From Nodosilinea sp. PGN35 (lineage in GTDB: Bacteria > Cyanobacteriota > Cyanobacteriia > Phormidesmidales > Phormidesmidaceae), in the NCBI RefSeq assembly GCF_029109325.1, contig NZ_JAQKQJ010000011.1, positions 1-34,251 on the forward strand: a DNA stretch of 34,251 nt, read 5' to 3'. Both the position numbers and the translations under genes were made by a program. Positions 13,733 through 22,684 of the stretch are shown one piece after another (position 1 is the first letter of the stretch; every line of letters begins with the position of its first letter). Under the pieces are notes generated by a model. The model searched no databases. It saw only the letters and a program-made list of their open reading frames with translations, and was not told the DNA's origin.

Positions 13733-14776
13733 ATGACCTGGTGGCGCAAGCTTAAAACCAATCGCCTCGCTCAGCTGGGCGCTATTCTGCTGATCGTGCT
13801 CTACGGCGTAGCCCTGGGAGCCGACTTTTTTGCCCCCTACAGCCCCTACGAGTCGCAGCTCAACGGGTCGCTGCTGCCACCCACCCAGGTCTACTGGCGC
13901 GACAGCGAAACCGGGCGGTTCTTTCCCCACGTCTACCCCACCACCCAGGGAGCGGTGGATATCGACACCGGCGAGCGGGAGATTATTGTCGATCGCACCC
14001 AGCCCTCGGCCCTGCGCATCTTTCACCGCAACGACCAGGGGCGGCTCACGCTGTTTGACACCGCTGGCCCCGCCCGCATCAACCTGCTGGGCACCGACGA
14101 GCAGGCCCGCGACCAGTTCAGTCGGCTAATCCACGGCAGCCGGGTTAGCCTCAGCGTAGGGCTGATCGGCATTGCCATTTCGTTCCCGCTGGGCATGCTG
14201 GTGGGGGGCCTGGCGGGCTATTTTGGTGGGACGGTCGATGCCGTGCTGATGCGCCTGGTGGAAGTGCTGATGACGATTCCCAGCATTTACCTGCTGGTGG
14301 CCCTGGCGGCGGTGCTGCCCGCAGGCATCTCCAGCACCCAGCGATTTTTGCTCATCGTGCTGATCACCTCCCTGGTGGGCTGGGCTGGGCTGGCGCGGGT
14401 GATTCGCGGCCAGGTGTTGTCAATTAAAGAACGAGATTTTGTCCAGGCCAGTCGAGTCATGGGGGGGCGATCGCTCTACATCATCACCCGCCACATTTTG
14501 CCCCAAACTGCCACCTACGGTATTATTGCTGCCACCCTGGCGATTCCGGGCTTTATTTTGGCCGAGGCAGTGCTGAGCTTTATTGGTCTGGGTATCCAGC
14601 AGCCCGACGCCTCCTGGGGCAACATGCTCACCCTGGCCACCAACGCGTCGATTCTGGTGCTGCAACCCTGGCTGGTGTGGCCCCCGGCCATTCTCATTGT
14701 GGTGACGTCTCTGGCCTTTAACCTGCTGGGCGATGGCCTGCGCGATGCCCTCGATCCGCGCACCCTGAAGCAATAG
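13733..14776 (+). CDS. Oligopeptide/dipeptide-type ABC transporter permease (DppC/OppC family, long form)
   Basis: 347 aa. One N-terminal membrane helix (residues about 12-32) is followed by an external segment of about 100 residues (34-135, including YWRDSETGRFFPHVYPTTQG), longer than in short DppC proteins and typical of the long OppC form. The transport core has helices from about 138. The cytoplasmic EAA-like loop QASRVMGGRSLYIITRHILP (about 238-257) contacts the ATPase, and LGIQQPDASWGNML is a family signature. The protein would import peptides or similar solutes across the inner membrane. No partner permease, ATPase or binding protein is in the window, so it is an orphan locus relying on components encoded elsewhere. 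No Shine-Dalgarno is seen; 14-bp repeats occupy that position. Confidence 0.93.
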   Translation: MTWWRKLKTNRLAQLGAILLIVLYGVALGADFFAPYSPYESQLNGSLLPPTQVYWRDSETGRFFPHVYPTTQGAVDIDTGEREIIVDRTQPSALRIFHRNDQGRLTLFDTAGPARINLLGTDEQARDQFSRLIHGSRVSLSVGLIGIAISFPLGMLVGGLAGYFGGTVDAVLMRLVEVLMTIPSIYLLVALAAVLPAGISSTQRFLLIVLITSLVGWAGLARVIRGQVLSIKERDFVQASRVMGGRSLYIITRHILPQTATYGIIAATLAIPGFILAEAVLSFIGLGIQQPDASWGNMLTLATNASILVLQPWLVWPPAILIVVTSLAFNLLGDGLRDALDPRTLKQ

Positions 14777-14989
14777 CGAAGATTCACCAATCTACCGTCT
14801 CCACCTGCGAGCTGGGCGACCAGGCTCTTGTACGTTCAAATTGAAGTTTGGCTAACCCGCCCGAAAACTGGCCGCAGCCATACCGATGGCGTCCCGATTT
14901 TCTGGGATCTATGCCAAGAGCCAGATACGGTCGGTCACTCTAAAGCCTACTATTTGACCGTTTGGTTATGTCGTCAGGAGATAGCGGTT

Positions 14990-15283
14990 GTGGGGCTAAT
15001 TGAACTGCTGGTGTTACTGGTTGTCGCGGCCATCTGCGGCGGCATTGGCCAATCGCTGGCGGGCTATACGGCGGGGGGCTGCTTGACCTCCATTGTGGTG
15101 GGCTTTATCGGCGCGTACCTGGGTATTTTGATGGCCCGCAGCCTGGGGCTGCCGGAGCTATTTGCCCTGCAAATTGGTGGGCAGTCGTTTCCGATTATCT
15201 GGTCGATTATCGGGGCCACCGTTTTCACGCTAATTTTGGCGTTTCTCAACCGCCTGCTGGTCGGACGTCGCACCCGACTTTAA
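14990..15283 (+). CDS. GlsB/YeaQ/YmgE-family small membrane protein
   Basis: 97 aa from GTG with AGGAG at 14976-14980, 9 nt upstream. A longer frame from 14828 adds 54 residues unlike the family. Three membrane segments are visible: LIELLVLLVVAAICGGIG, LTSIVVGFIGAYLGILMA, and SIIGATVFTLILAFLNRLL, with the glycine-rich GG-x-GQ and GFIGAYLG patterns of transglycosylase-associated/GlsB proteins. Members are small inner-membrane proteins, often induced by stress, without an established biochemical role. A hairpin at 15366-15391 may end the transcript. Confidence 0.85.
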   Translation: MGLIELLVLLVVAAICGGIGQSLAGYTAGGCLTSIVVGFIGAYLGILMARSLGLPELFALQIGGQSFPIIWSIIGATVFTLILAFLNRLLVGRRTRL

Positions 15284-15365
15284 AGCTGTGCCGGTACAGC
15301 TATCTACTCAAGCCGCCTTGGCTGTCCACAGTCGGGCTGGAGGAAGACTGTCAAGCCTCTGGCAT

Positions 15366-15391
15366 GGCTTGCCTGTGCCCCTAGGCAAGCC
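15366..15391 (+). terminator. Possible transcript-end hairpin after the GlsB gene
   Basis: GGCTTGCCT and AGGCAAGCC pair perfectly around an 8-nt loop. A TTTT follows 5 nt later, so this is only a partial match to an intrinsic terminator. Confidence 0.35.
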
Positions 15392-15515
15392 GCCTGTTTT
15401 GCGTTGAGGTTGTGCAGACTTAGATCGAGTACTGGTCAGGAACGACATTTTGGCGATATTCCCCTGGGAGTGTTTGGCGTGACCTAGACTGGTGTCGCTG
15501 TCGCATGGCATCGGC

Positions 15516-16778
15516 ATGGCAATTTTGGGTCAGTTTGTGGAATGGACGATCGCACTTTTAGCGGCGATCGCCCTGTTTTTGAGCCTCTGGATTGTCGTTC
15601 CTGCCCCCACGTTGTTGCTCTTGCCTCTGGGAGTGGGGGCACCCGAGGTCAGCCCATTTCTGCTGCTGGGCCAGGGACTGCTGCTGGGGCTGGCGCTGCT
15701 GCTGGGGGAGGCACCGGTAGGGTATGGCGGGCGGCCCAGCATGCTGTGGCTTTTCACCCTGGGATGCGCCACCGCTGGGCTGGTGTTGAGCAGCCTGCCG
15801 CTGCTGCAACTGCCCGCTGCGGTGCGGCGGGCCGAGGCCCAAATGCAGGGCGGGTTAGGCGCAGACTATAGCAACCAGATCCCAGCTCAGGTGAGGCCCT
15901 GGCTGCGATCGCACCCTTTTATCCTGGCGGATCTGGTTCGGGGCCTGCCGCAGGCGGCGGTGTCTCCTGAGGAGGGGGCATTGCCCATCGCGCCCCAGCG
16001 CCAGACCGTCTTCACCCCAGACGGCGTGGCTCTGGCCCTGGATTTCTACCAGCCGCCGCCCTCCTCTACCCAGCAGTCACCGCGCCCCGCTATCGTTACC
16101 ATCTATGGCGGGGCCTGGCAGCGGGGCGACCCCGCCGCAACGGCCCGCTTTAGCACCTACATGGCGGCCCAGGGCTACGTGGTGGTGGCCATTGACTATC
16201 GCCACGCGCCTGACTACCGCTTTCCCACCCAGCTTGAGGATGTGCAGACAGCGCTGGCATGGGTGGGCGATCGCGCCTCTGACTATCACATTGACCCCAG
16301 CCGCATTGCCCTGGTGGGATGGTCGGCAGGAGCCCATTTAGCCCTGCTGGCCGCCTATGCCCCTGGGGGCTACCCCCTTCGAGCAGTGGTAAATTACTAC
16401 GGCCCGGTCAACCTGGCGGCGGGCTACTACGACCCGCCCGTGCCCGACCCAATCGACACCCGGGCCGTATTGGAAAGCTTTTTGGGCGGTACCCCCGAGC
16501 AATTGCCCGAGCTTTACCGGCGGGCCTCACCAATTTTTTCGGTAGGGCCAGGACTGCCGCCCACGCTGCTGATCTACGGACAGCGCGACCATGTGGTGAA
16601 ACCCAGCTACGGCCAGCAGCTGTACGAGCAGCTGCAAACTAGCGGCAACCGGGCAGCCCTGATCGCCATTCCCTGGGCTGAGCATGCCTTTGATGCGGTA
16701 TTTCGCGGCCCCAGCAACCAAATTGCCCTGTACTATACCGAACGGTTTTTGGCCTGGGCGCTGCGGCCTGGACCTTAG
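15516..16778 (+). CDS. Membrane-anchored alpha/beta hydrolase (esterase/lipase, HSL-like)
   Basis: 420 aa from ATG; a GTG at 15492 gives 8 more residues, and neither start has a good ribosome-binding site. Three hydrophobic helices fill the first about 100 residues (TIALLAAIALFLSLWIVVPA, PFLLLGQGLLLGLALLLGEA, WLFTLGCATAGLVLSSLPLL). The hydrolase domain follows. It has IYGGAW (196-201), replacing the HGGG oxyanion box of hormone-sensitive-lipase-like esterases, the nucleophile Ser270 in GWSAG, Asp358 in YGQRDHVV and His390 in WAEHAFD. All three catalytic residues are present. It likely cleaves small esters, with the catalytic domain tethered to the membrane. It stands alone between the GlsB gene and a lipoprotein gene. 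Confidence 0.88.
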   Translation: MAILGQFVEWTIALLAAIALFLSLWIVVPAPTLLLLPLGVGAPEVSPFLLLGQGLLLGLALLLGEAPVGYGGRPSMLWLFTLGCATAGLVLSSLPLLQLPAAVRRAEAQMQGGLGADYSNQIPAQVRPWLRSHPFILADLVRGLPQAAVSPEEGALPIAPQRQTVFTPDGVALALDFYQPPPSSTQQSPRPAIVTIYGGAWQRGDPAATARFSTYMAAQGYVVVAIDYRHAPDYRFPTQLEDVQTALAWVGDRASDYHIDPSRIALVGWSAGAHLALLAAYAPGGYPLRAVVNYYGPVNLAAGYYDPPVPDPIDTRAVLESFLGGTPEQLPELYRRASPIFSVGPGLPPTLLIYGQRDHVVKPSYGQQLYEQLQTSGNRAALIAIPWAEHAFDAVFRGPSNQIALYYTERFLAWALRPGP

Positions 16779-16856
16779 GCTTTCAGCCTTAACCCGTTTC
16801 TTCTCGACGCGTAAAGCAGTAGCCTGAAGGTAGCGGGTTCAGCAGAGGGATACTCG

Positions 16857-17321
16857 ATGGGCACAGTGGCGTCAATGCGGCCAATGCGATGGGTATTAAC
16901 TGGCATACTTTGCCTATCGCTGCTGGGGTGTGGACTGATTAACCCCAGGCCGCCGAGGGCCGTGGTGGAAAGTGCGATCGCCCAAAAACTTTCCCGCACC
17001 CAGGCCGTTCTGTACCGCCAGTTTGACTCAGCCCCCGCCGATCGAGCTGAGGTAGGTCGCATTCGGATTACCGAGCACCGCTGGACTGAGCTTGCCGGAC
17101 AGCCTGCGGTAGAAGTGGCCGGTACCTACCACCTCAGGGGAGGCCGTCTAACCAGCGCCCAGCGGAGTCAGACCCGAGATTTCGAGGTCTACCTACAGCG
17201 GGGCGCAACCAAAGACCAATGGCAGCTGCTAGAACCCATCAGCGCCCAGAGCGGCAATGGTCTCAAGTGGCAGGCGATCCCGCTCGTCACAGGGGGTGAA
17301 AACCAGCCCCACCCTAGCTAG
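16857..17321 (+). CDS. Small putative lipoprotein of unknown function
   Basis: 154 aa. The N-terminus MRPMRWVLTGILCLSLLGCG is a lipoprotein signal with lipobox LLGC (Cys at about residue 25), so the mature protein would be lipid-anchored. The rest is a compact domain (residues about 35-150) with mixed strands (VGRIRITEHRWTEL, AVEVAGTYHL, RDFEVYLQR, DQWQLLEPI), reminiscent of small NTF2- or lipocalin-like periplasmic proteins, but I do not recognise the family. AGAGGGA lies 6 nt before the ATG at 16857; starts at residues 7 or 10 are possible. It ends 3 bp from the oppositely oriented glycosyltransferase gene. Confidence 0.75.
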   Translation: MGTVASMRPMRWVLTGILCLSLLGCGLINPRPPRAVVESAIAQKLSRTQAVLYRQFDSAPADRAEVGRIRITEHRWTELAGQPAVEVAGTYHLRGGRLTSAQRSQTRDFEVYLQRGATKDQWQLLEPISAQSGNGLKWQAIPLVTGGENQPHPS

Positions 17322-17324
17322 CTC

Positions 17325-18587
17325 TTAGACTACGGCACTGGTGTCAGCATCAACCGCCGCATCGGCTCGCCCACAGGTCTCCCCGGTAAAGAGCTGGTAC
17401 AGCTTCTCAACCTCTGTCAGAACGTTAAACTCTTGCTCGACCCTGGTTCTGGCCGCTGCGCCCAGGCGGTTGCGGGTGTCGGCATCCTTCATCAAAAAGC
17501 TAATGCATTCTGAAAGCGCCTGGCGATCGCCCGGTGGCACCCCGTAGCCATTTATCCCTGAGTGCACCAGCTCACTCACCCCAGCCACCTGGGTAGCGAT
17601 CACCGCCACGCCCGCCGCCATAGCCTCCATCAGCACCACGGGGATACCCTCGGCAAAGCTGGGCAGCACAAATATATCGGTGTTTTTGAGGTGCTCCCTC
17701 ACAGCTGACTGAGATTGGTAGCCCAAAAAGCGCACATGGTTTTGCAGACCCAAGGCGCTGACCTGTTGCTCCAGCAGCGCCCGATCGGCTCCGTCACCGA
17801 CAACGGTCAAGATCAGCTCGGGCTCCAGATCGATCAGCTCGGGCAATGCCTCTAGCAGCACCGGCAGGCCCTTTTCAGCCGCCAACCTACCCACGTAGAG
17901 CAGACGTTTGCCAGGGCCCTGGTGCGTCACCGTCTCAAACAGGCTAGGGTCAACTCCACAGTGCACGATTTTTAGCTTGTCCCACTGGTCGGGTCGCGAA
18001 AAAATCATGCCCTGACTGCGGCAGAAATGGCTAATACAGGCGACAAATTTGGCGTGCTTAATTTTCTCATCGACCCGCCACCGGTAGGGCTCAAAAAAGA
18101 TGTGGGGGCCGTGCATGGTAAAGCTAAAGGTAAACCCACCTAGTTCGGCAGCCAGCATGGCCACTGTACAGCTAGAGCTAGCAATGTGGTTGTGCAGATG
18201 GGCAATATTTTGAGTGGTAATGAGATGGGCCAAAATGCCCGCCTCAACAAAGTAAATCAGCTGGTAGAGAAAACCCTTGAACCCCGGCTGACTCGTGGCC
18301 CAGGCCAGTTTTAGCCCCTGGACGTAACGACTCGGGGCACCAAACAGCAGCGTTAGATGGGCCTTGACCATCAGCCCAAGATTGAAGGGCAGCAGGTAGT
18401 TGGTCTGCGATCGCTCCGCTATCTGCTCAGGGCCAACAATACTGTCATCTGCAGGACGGCGTACTGCAAAAGTAAAGACCTCTAGTCCCAGATCTCTCAG
18501 CCCCGTGACCTCACGCTGAATAAAAGTATCAGTAGCTCTAGGGTAGGTGCCGGTAAAATAGGCAATGCGCATAGGGCTTTTCGCCAT
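17325..18587 (-). CDS. Glycosyltransferase family 4 (GT-B fold)
   Basis: 420 aa. The GT-B N-domain (residues 6-200) has FTGTYPRATDTFIQREV, as in exopolysaccharide glycosyltransferases of the WcaL/EpsD type. The C-domain has YVGRLAAEKGLPVLLEAL (231-248), VVGDGADRALLE (262-273) and the nucleotide-sugar-binding EGIPVVLME (Glu313-x7-Glu321). It is a retaining transferase for extracellular or lipid-linked polysaccharide; donor and acceptor are unknown. It follows the GT2 gene by 45 bp on the same strand, forming a two-gene unit. The ATG is at 18587; MRIAY at residue 6 is an alternative start. Confidence 0.92.
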   Translation of the reverse strand: MAKSPMRIAYFTGTYPRATDTFIQREVTGLRDLGLEVFTFAVRRPADDSIVGPEQIAERSQTNYLLPFNLGLMVKAHLTLLFGAPSRYVQGLKLAWATSQPGFKGFLYQLIYFVEAGILAHLITTQNIAHLHNHIASSSCTVAMLAAELGGFTFSFTMHGPHIFFEPYRWRVDEKIKHAKFVACISHFCRSQGMIFSRPDQWDKLKIVHCGVDPSLFETVTHQGPGKRLLYVGRLAAEKGLPVLLEALPELIDLEPELILTVVGDGADRALLEQQVSALGLQNHVRFLGYQSQSAVREHLKNTDIFVLPSFAEGIPVVLMEAMAAGVAVIATQVAGVSELVHSGINGYGVPPGDRQALSECISFLMKDADTRNRLGAAARTRVEQEFNVLTEVEKLYQLFTGETCGRADAAVDADTSAVV

Positions 18588-18632
18588 AATAGGTAACAGA
18601 AGGTCAGTAAAAAATAGAAGACAATAATACTT

Positions 18633-19652
18633 TTAAGTCTCTGAGCTAGTCGCTGGCACGGGTTTGTATTCGATCAGCACAGCGGGCTTGTTCCGCCAGC
18701 GGTTGAGCCAGTACCGGCCCTGTCCCAGCACCTGAGGCAGCTTTGAGAGAGTACAGAAAAACGCATACACCCGGGCATTACTAGGGTCGTCGCCCTGGTG
18801 ACGGCGATAATTGTAAATTTTCCAACCCAAAACTAGATAACCCAGCAGCAGCAGCAAACTTAGCCCACGGGTAGGCCAGGCTAGCGTCAGCGCCAGCCCT
18901 GGAATAATTGCTCCCCACAGCCAGCCGCTTTTGTCTTCTTTAAGCATATAAGACTCAGGCGGTTGACCATACATCGCCTTTCCCTCCGCCACAGCCCATC
19001 CGCCGCGAATCGACCGCTTCCACCACTGGCCAAAGCGAGTCATGGCCGCGTCGTGCAGGGTCATATCGGCGTCTAGACGCTCTATTTTCCAGCCCTTCCG
19101 CCGGAGGCGAATACACATCTCCGGCTCTTCCCCGCAGATCATTTGAGGGTTGTAGCCGCCTACCGCTTTAATGGCCTCTACGCGAGCTAGCATGTCGCCG
19201 CCGCAGGCTCGGGTCTCGCCCACCGGGGTGTTCCACTCCATGTCGGCCAGGCGATTGTAGGGCGATGCTTCAGGAAACCGCTCTCGCCGTCGCCCGCAGA
19301 CAATGGCGAGGGCCGTGTTGCCCTCTAGGGCTGCCAGGGCTGATTCGAGCCAGTTGGGCAGAATCTCGCAATCGCCGTCGATAAACTGCACGTAGAGCAG
19401 GTGGGGAAAGTTTTCGACTAGGTACTGAAAGCCAGTGTTGCGCCCTCGGGCCATGGTAAACGGCACAGCCATATCGAGTTCGACAACGTGAATTCCCAGG
19501 GCGCGGGCCTTAGCCACGCTGCCGTCGGTTGAACCAGAGTCTACGTAGACAATGGGGCTGCCCGTCGGCACGTTGTCCTGCAAAGACCTGAGACAGCGAA
19601 CTAGACGTTCGCCTTCATTGCGGCCAATAGTCACAACGCCAATCTGATGCAT
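18633..19652 (-). CDS. Glycosyltransferase family 2 (GT-A fold) with C-terminal membrane segment
   Basis: 339 aa. GT-A signatures are GVVTIGRNEGERLVRCLRSL (5-24), VYVDSGSTDGS (35-45) and the metal-binding IDGD (91-94), plus ICGEEPEMCIRLRRKGW with the catalytic-region acidic residues. A hydrophobic stretch (WLWGAIIPGLALTLAW, LSLLLLLGYLVLGW; about 245-285) anchors it to the membrane. It likely adds a sugar to a cell-surface glycan. It is the first gene of the GT2-GT4 pair. GGAGGG upstream of the ATG (about 6 nt) supports the start. Confidence 0.93.
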   Translation of the reverse strand: MHQIGVVTIGRNEGERLVRCLRSLQDNVPTGSPIVYVDSGSTDGSVAKARALGIHVVELDMAVPFTMARGRNTGFQYLVENFPHLLYVQFIDGDCEILPNWLESALAALEGNTALAIVCGRRRERFPEASPYNRLADMEWNTPVGETRACGGDMLARVEAIKAVGGYNPQMICGEEPEMCIRLRRKGWKIERLDADMTLHDAAMTRFGQWWKRSIRGGWAVAEGKAMYGQPPESYMLKEDKSGWLWGAIIPGLALTLAWPTRGLSLLLLLGYLVLGWKIYNYRRHQGDDPSNARVYAFFCTLSKLPQVLGQGRYWLNRWRNKPAVLIEYKPVPATSSET

Positions 19653-20210
19653 ACCTAAGGAGGGAATTAACGACTAAGCTTCAGATCAAAAATACAGGCT
19701 TGCCAACAAAATGCTTCGACAACCGATAATAAATTCACCAACGCTTCATCAAGCCTGCCACTCAGCGACATGCTTTGAATCTGCGCCAGAAGCAAATCGT
19801 TTTAATACTGACCAACAAAAACTATGGCCAAAAAAAGCTGGCTCTGCCCTGCGCTAGCCAGGCAAACGCTGGCAAACTCACCCTTCAGCACCCGATCAAT
19901 AGATCGGCCCACCATAGCGATCTCTTGCACTCAACTATTTGCGCATTTTTTGACGAAAATGCCAGCAAAATAAAAACTACTTTTAGAGAGAATCAAACTT
20001 CAAACTGCCGTCCTAATTTGACAGTTTCAAGAAATATCTTGCCCACTTGCAAATCCTCTACGAATGCATAAAATCTGGTGGGTGGGCATCTTGCCTCCAG
20101 GGATAAGATACCCACCCTACCTGCATAGATCATCACGGTTAGCGCTCAGGGGTGCTGGCCCGGACAGGGGTAGTAGTTCTAACGCACGGGTAGGTTAGAG
20201 AATGTCAGCG
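19653..20210. other. 558-bp spacer without a supported gene
   Basis: AT-richer than its surroundings. An open frame of 98 codons (19775-20071, plus) has no ribosome-binding site and no coding-like residue pattern, so it is not called. The promoter of the GT2 gene must lie at the left side. A hairpin repeat sits at 20081-20116. Confidence 0.6.
20081..20116. repeat. Hairpin repeat
   Basis: GGTGGGCATCTT and AAGATACCCACC pair over 12 bp (one G-T) around a 12-nt loop, followed by CTACC. It resembles the short GGGTGGGYAT hairpin repeats scattered in cyanobacterial spacers. Confidence 0.55.
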
Positions 20211-20870
20211 TTATACCGCCACGCCTACCGGGCAGGCTACATTGGTACCGCCCAAACCGCAGTAGCCGCCTGGGTTTTTGGCTAGATACTGCTGGTGGTA
20301 CTCTTCGGCGTAGTAATACTCTGGAGCGTCTAGAATCTCGGTAGTAATGGAGCCGTACCCTGCGGCCTTGAGGGCGTCCTGGTAGGCTTGCTTCGAGGCT
20401 TCTGCCAGCTGACGCTGAGCCTCAGAGTAAACGTAGATTCCCGAGCGGTATTGGGTGCCAACGTCGTTGCCCTGACGCATGCCCTGGGTGGGGTTGTGGC
20501 TTTCCCAAAAGGTTTTGAGAATTTGCTCGTAGCTCACCACCGCTGGGTCAAAGACGACCTGCACCACTTCGTTGTGGCCGGTCAGCCCCGAGCAGACCTC
20601 CTGGTAGGTGGGGTTGGGGGTGTAGCCAGCGGCGTAGCCCACCGAGGTGGTGTAGACCCCCTCTAGCTGCCAAAACTTGCGCTCGGCTCCCCAAAAACAG
20701 CCCAGGCCAAAGAGCGCAATTTCCATACCGGCGGGGAAGGGCGGCACCAGCGGATGGCCGTTGACGTAGTGCTTGTCGGGCACAGCCATGGGGGTAGACC
20801 GACCGGGTAGCGCTTCGTTAGCGGCGGGCATTTCAGACTTTTTGCCTTTGCCAAGACCAAAGAAAACCAT
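20211..20870 (-). CDS. msrA: Peptide methionine sulfoxide reductase MsrA
   Basis: 219 aa. Reduces methionine-S-sulfoxide in proteins and free methionine, using thioredoxin. The active site GCFWGAE contains the catalytic Cys58. The rest of the fold is clear: [52 protein letters not shown] (shown in parts) and a C-terminus with Cys204 and Cys213, which may act as resolving cysteines. An N-terminal extension of about 45 residues precedes the domain, as in several cyanobacterial MsrA proteins, and has no clear signal peptide. It is a single-gene unit. The family is certain. Confidence 0.96.
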   Translation of the reverse strand: MVFFGLGKGKKSEMPAANEALPGRSTPMAVPDKHYVNGHPLVPPFPAGMEIALFGLGCFWGAERKFWQLEGVYTTSVGYAAGYTPNPTYQEVCSGLTGHNEVVQVVFDPAVVSYEQILKTFWESHNPTQGMRQGNDVGTQYRSGIYVYSEAQRQLAEASKQAYQDALKAAGYGSITTEILDAPEYYYAEEYHQQYLAKNPGGYCGLGGTNVACPVGVAV

Positions 20871-21063
20871 AGGAATGATTGCGGTTTGTGTAGGAGTACT
20901 GACTTCACTATAACGTCAACGCCTGAGCGTTTCCTGAGCGCACGACAGGAGATGGTGGCAGCGGCAGATGGGGAAAAAACACCTCATCAGCGGTTCGAGG
21001 TGGCCGTGATGCTGGCCCACTCAGCCTGCACAATCGCCCCAGTTTAGTCAGATACTACAGACC

Positions 21064-22302
21064 CTACCGATAGTGGCGATCGAGGCGCAGCACGGTCTCT
21101 AGCAGCACGTTGGCCCCGTTCACGCATTCCTCCGGAGTGGTGTACTCCACCTCTGAGTGGCTGAAGCCGCCCTCGCTGGGCACAAATATCATGCCCATGT
21201 CGGTAAAGCGACCCATCTCCAGGGCATCGTGCCCGGCGCGGCTGGGCATGGGCAGATGGCTCAGGCCAAAGCTATCGCATACCTCAGCAATAACTGCCTG
21301 AATGTGGTCAGCCGCAGGGCTGGGGGCGACGTTGAGTTGGGGCACAATCTCGATTTTGGTGTCGGTGTTCTGGGCAATCAGCCGCAGCTCTTCTTTGAGG
21401 TCGTCGATTAGATCGTTGATCACGTACTGGTTGAGGTCGCGCACGTCAATGCTGCACTGCACCTGGCCAGGCACAATGTTGTCGGCGTTGGGCCACACTT
21501 GCAGCGCACCCACCGTGGCCACCTGCTGAGCCGGGGGACGCTTGCCCAAACGGTTTACCACAAGCACTACCTGAGCAGCGGCCACCAGGGCATCTTGGCG
21601 CTGATCCATCGGAGTGGTGCCCGCGTGGTTGGGCCGCCCGGTGATGTGAATTTGGTAGCGCTGCATGCCCACAATGCCCTGCACCACGCCGATTTGCTTT
21701 TGGGCCGTCTCAAGCACGCTGCCCTGCTCAACATGGAGTTCGACAAAGGCGCAGATGTCGTCGCGGGTGCGCCTAGACAGGGCCAGCTGCTCCCAATTGC
21801 CGCCCGCCGCGTTGACGCACTCGTCGATGGGACGACCATCTTTGCGGTGGTAGTCGGCGGCGTTGAGAGAGGCGGTGCCCGCTATGGCGCGGCCGCCCAC
21901 CATAGTGTCTTCTTCGTCGGCAAAGACAATCACCTCAAAGGGGTGCTCGAGCACAACGTTGTTTTCTTGCAGGGTGCGGGCGACTTCGATGCCCGCCAGC
22001 ACGCCCAGGTTGCCGTCGAATTTGCCGCCGCAGGGCACGGTGTCGATGTGCGAGCCGGTGGCAATGGCCGGGGCATTGGTGCGGCCAGGGCGGCGGCCAA
22101 TCAGGTTACCAGCGGTATCAACACAGGTGCTCAGGCCCGCTTCTACCATCCATCGCCGCACCAACTCGCGCCCCTGCAAGTCTTCTGAACTGAAGGCCAG
22201 CCGACAGATGCCGCCGTTTTCGAGCTGCCCGATCTGAGCCAGGTCGTCGATGCTTTGGTTGAGGCGCTTGCCGTTGACGCTAAGGGTTTGTAGAAGAACC
22301 AT
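21064..22302 (-). CDS. M20-family N-carbamoyl/ureido amidohydrolase (HyuC/AllC-like)
   Basis: 412 aa from the ATG at 22302; an upstream start at 22326 would add 8 residues. The binuclear metal site of the M20 hydantoinase/carbamoylase group is visible: GSHIDTVPCGGKFDGNLGVLAG (His and two Asp, seen in parts), FADEEDTMVGGRAIAG (the Glu-Glu pair), VELHVEQGSVL (His) and GRPNHAGTTPMDQRQDAL, the dimerisation-domain hallmark of N-carbamoyl-L-amino-acid hydrolase, beta-ureidopropionase and allantoate amidohydrolase. Substrate cannot be fixed from sequence. It lies alone, with two GntR-type palindromes about 85-110 bp upstream, so its expression may respond to a metabolite. Confidence 0.9.
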   Translation of the reverse strand: MVLLQTLSVNGKRLNQSIDDLAQIGQLENGGICRLAFSSEDLQGRELVRRWMVEAGLSTCVDTAGNLIGRRPGRTNAPAIATGSHIDTVPCGGKFDGNLGVLAGIEVARTLQENNVVLEHPFEVIVFADEEDTMVGGRAIAGTASLNAADYHRKDGRPIDECVNAAGGNWEQLALSRRTRDDICAFVELHVEQGSVLETAQKQIGVVQGIVGMQRYQIHITGRPNHAGTTPMDQRQDALVAAAQVVLVVNRLGKRPPAQQVATVGALQVWPNADNIVPGQVQCSIDVRDLNQYVINDLIDDLKEELRLIAQNTDTKIEIVPQLNVAPSPAADHIQAVIAEVCDSFGLSHLPMPSRAGHDALEMGRFTDMGMIFVPSEGGFSHSEVEYTTPEECVNGANVLLETVLRLDRHYR

Positions 22303-22386
22303 GGGTACTCGTAAGGGGGAGCGCAATGAAGAGATAAAACGTTTGACTCCAGAAAACGTTACAGACCATCATAAACCGTGACGTTT

Positions 22387-22410
22387 CTGTATACAGTCTA
22401 TTGTATACAA
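22387..22410. promoter_or_regulatory. Two tandem 10-bp palindromes, candidate GntR-family operator
   Basis: CTGTATACAG (22387-22396) and TTGTATACAA (22401-22410) are each perfectly self-complementary and centred 14 bp apart. TTGTATACAA is the core of the Bacillus subtilis GntR operator and of similar FadR/GntR-group sites. They lie 85-108 bp upstream of the amidohydrolase start. No GntR gene is in the window. Confidence 0.5.
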
Positions 22411-22607
22411 AGCGTTGTAGGTGTTCTGTTTGGGAAGAACTTTTTGAGCGTCTGCCCCAGTCTTCCCGGCACTCTGGCCTACAGCTCCAGGAGCAGACAA
22501 TCCAAACCCACAGTGTGAGACCGCAGTAGGGTCCATCGACTCCAGCCCTGGGACTTATCCTTCCTCAAAACCATCGTCGGGATAATTTGGGCGCGAAAGC
22601 ATTGATT

Positions 22608-22632
22608 CCCCAGGCGGCAGTACCGCCTGGGG
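22608..22632 (-). terminator. Strong hairpin after pheS
   Basis: CCCCAGGCGG and CCGCCTGGGG pair perfectly around CAGTA, about 55-75 bp after the pheS stop. No T-run follows, so it may be a transcript-stabilising or Rho-type end rather than an intrinsic terminator. The rest of the 22327-22684 spacer has no supported gene. Confidence 0.45.
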
Positions 22633-22684
22633 GAACCAGTAACCCCTCAGCCTCCCTTTTTTAAGCCTTGTTGGCTGCAACCCT

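Noticed and set aside
14828..14989. Upstream extension of the GlsB-type gene
   Set aside because: The added 54 residues are not membrane- or family-like, and AGGAG supports the GTG at 14990.
19775..20071. 98-codon open frame on the plus strand
   Set aside because: No ribosome-binding site, low-complexity composition and no recognisable domain; AT-rich spacer is a sufficient explanation.
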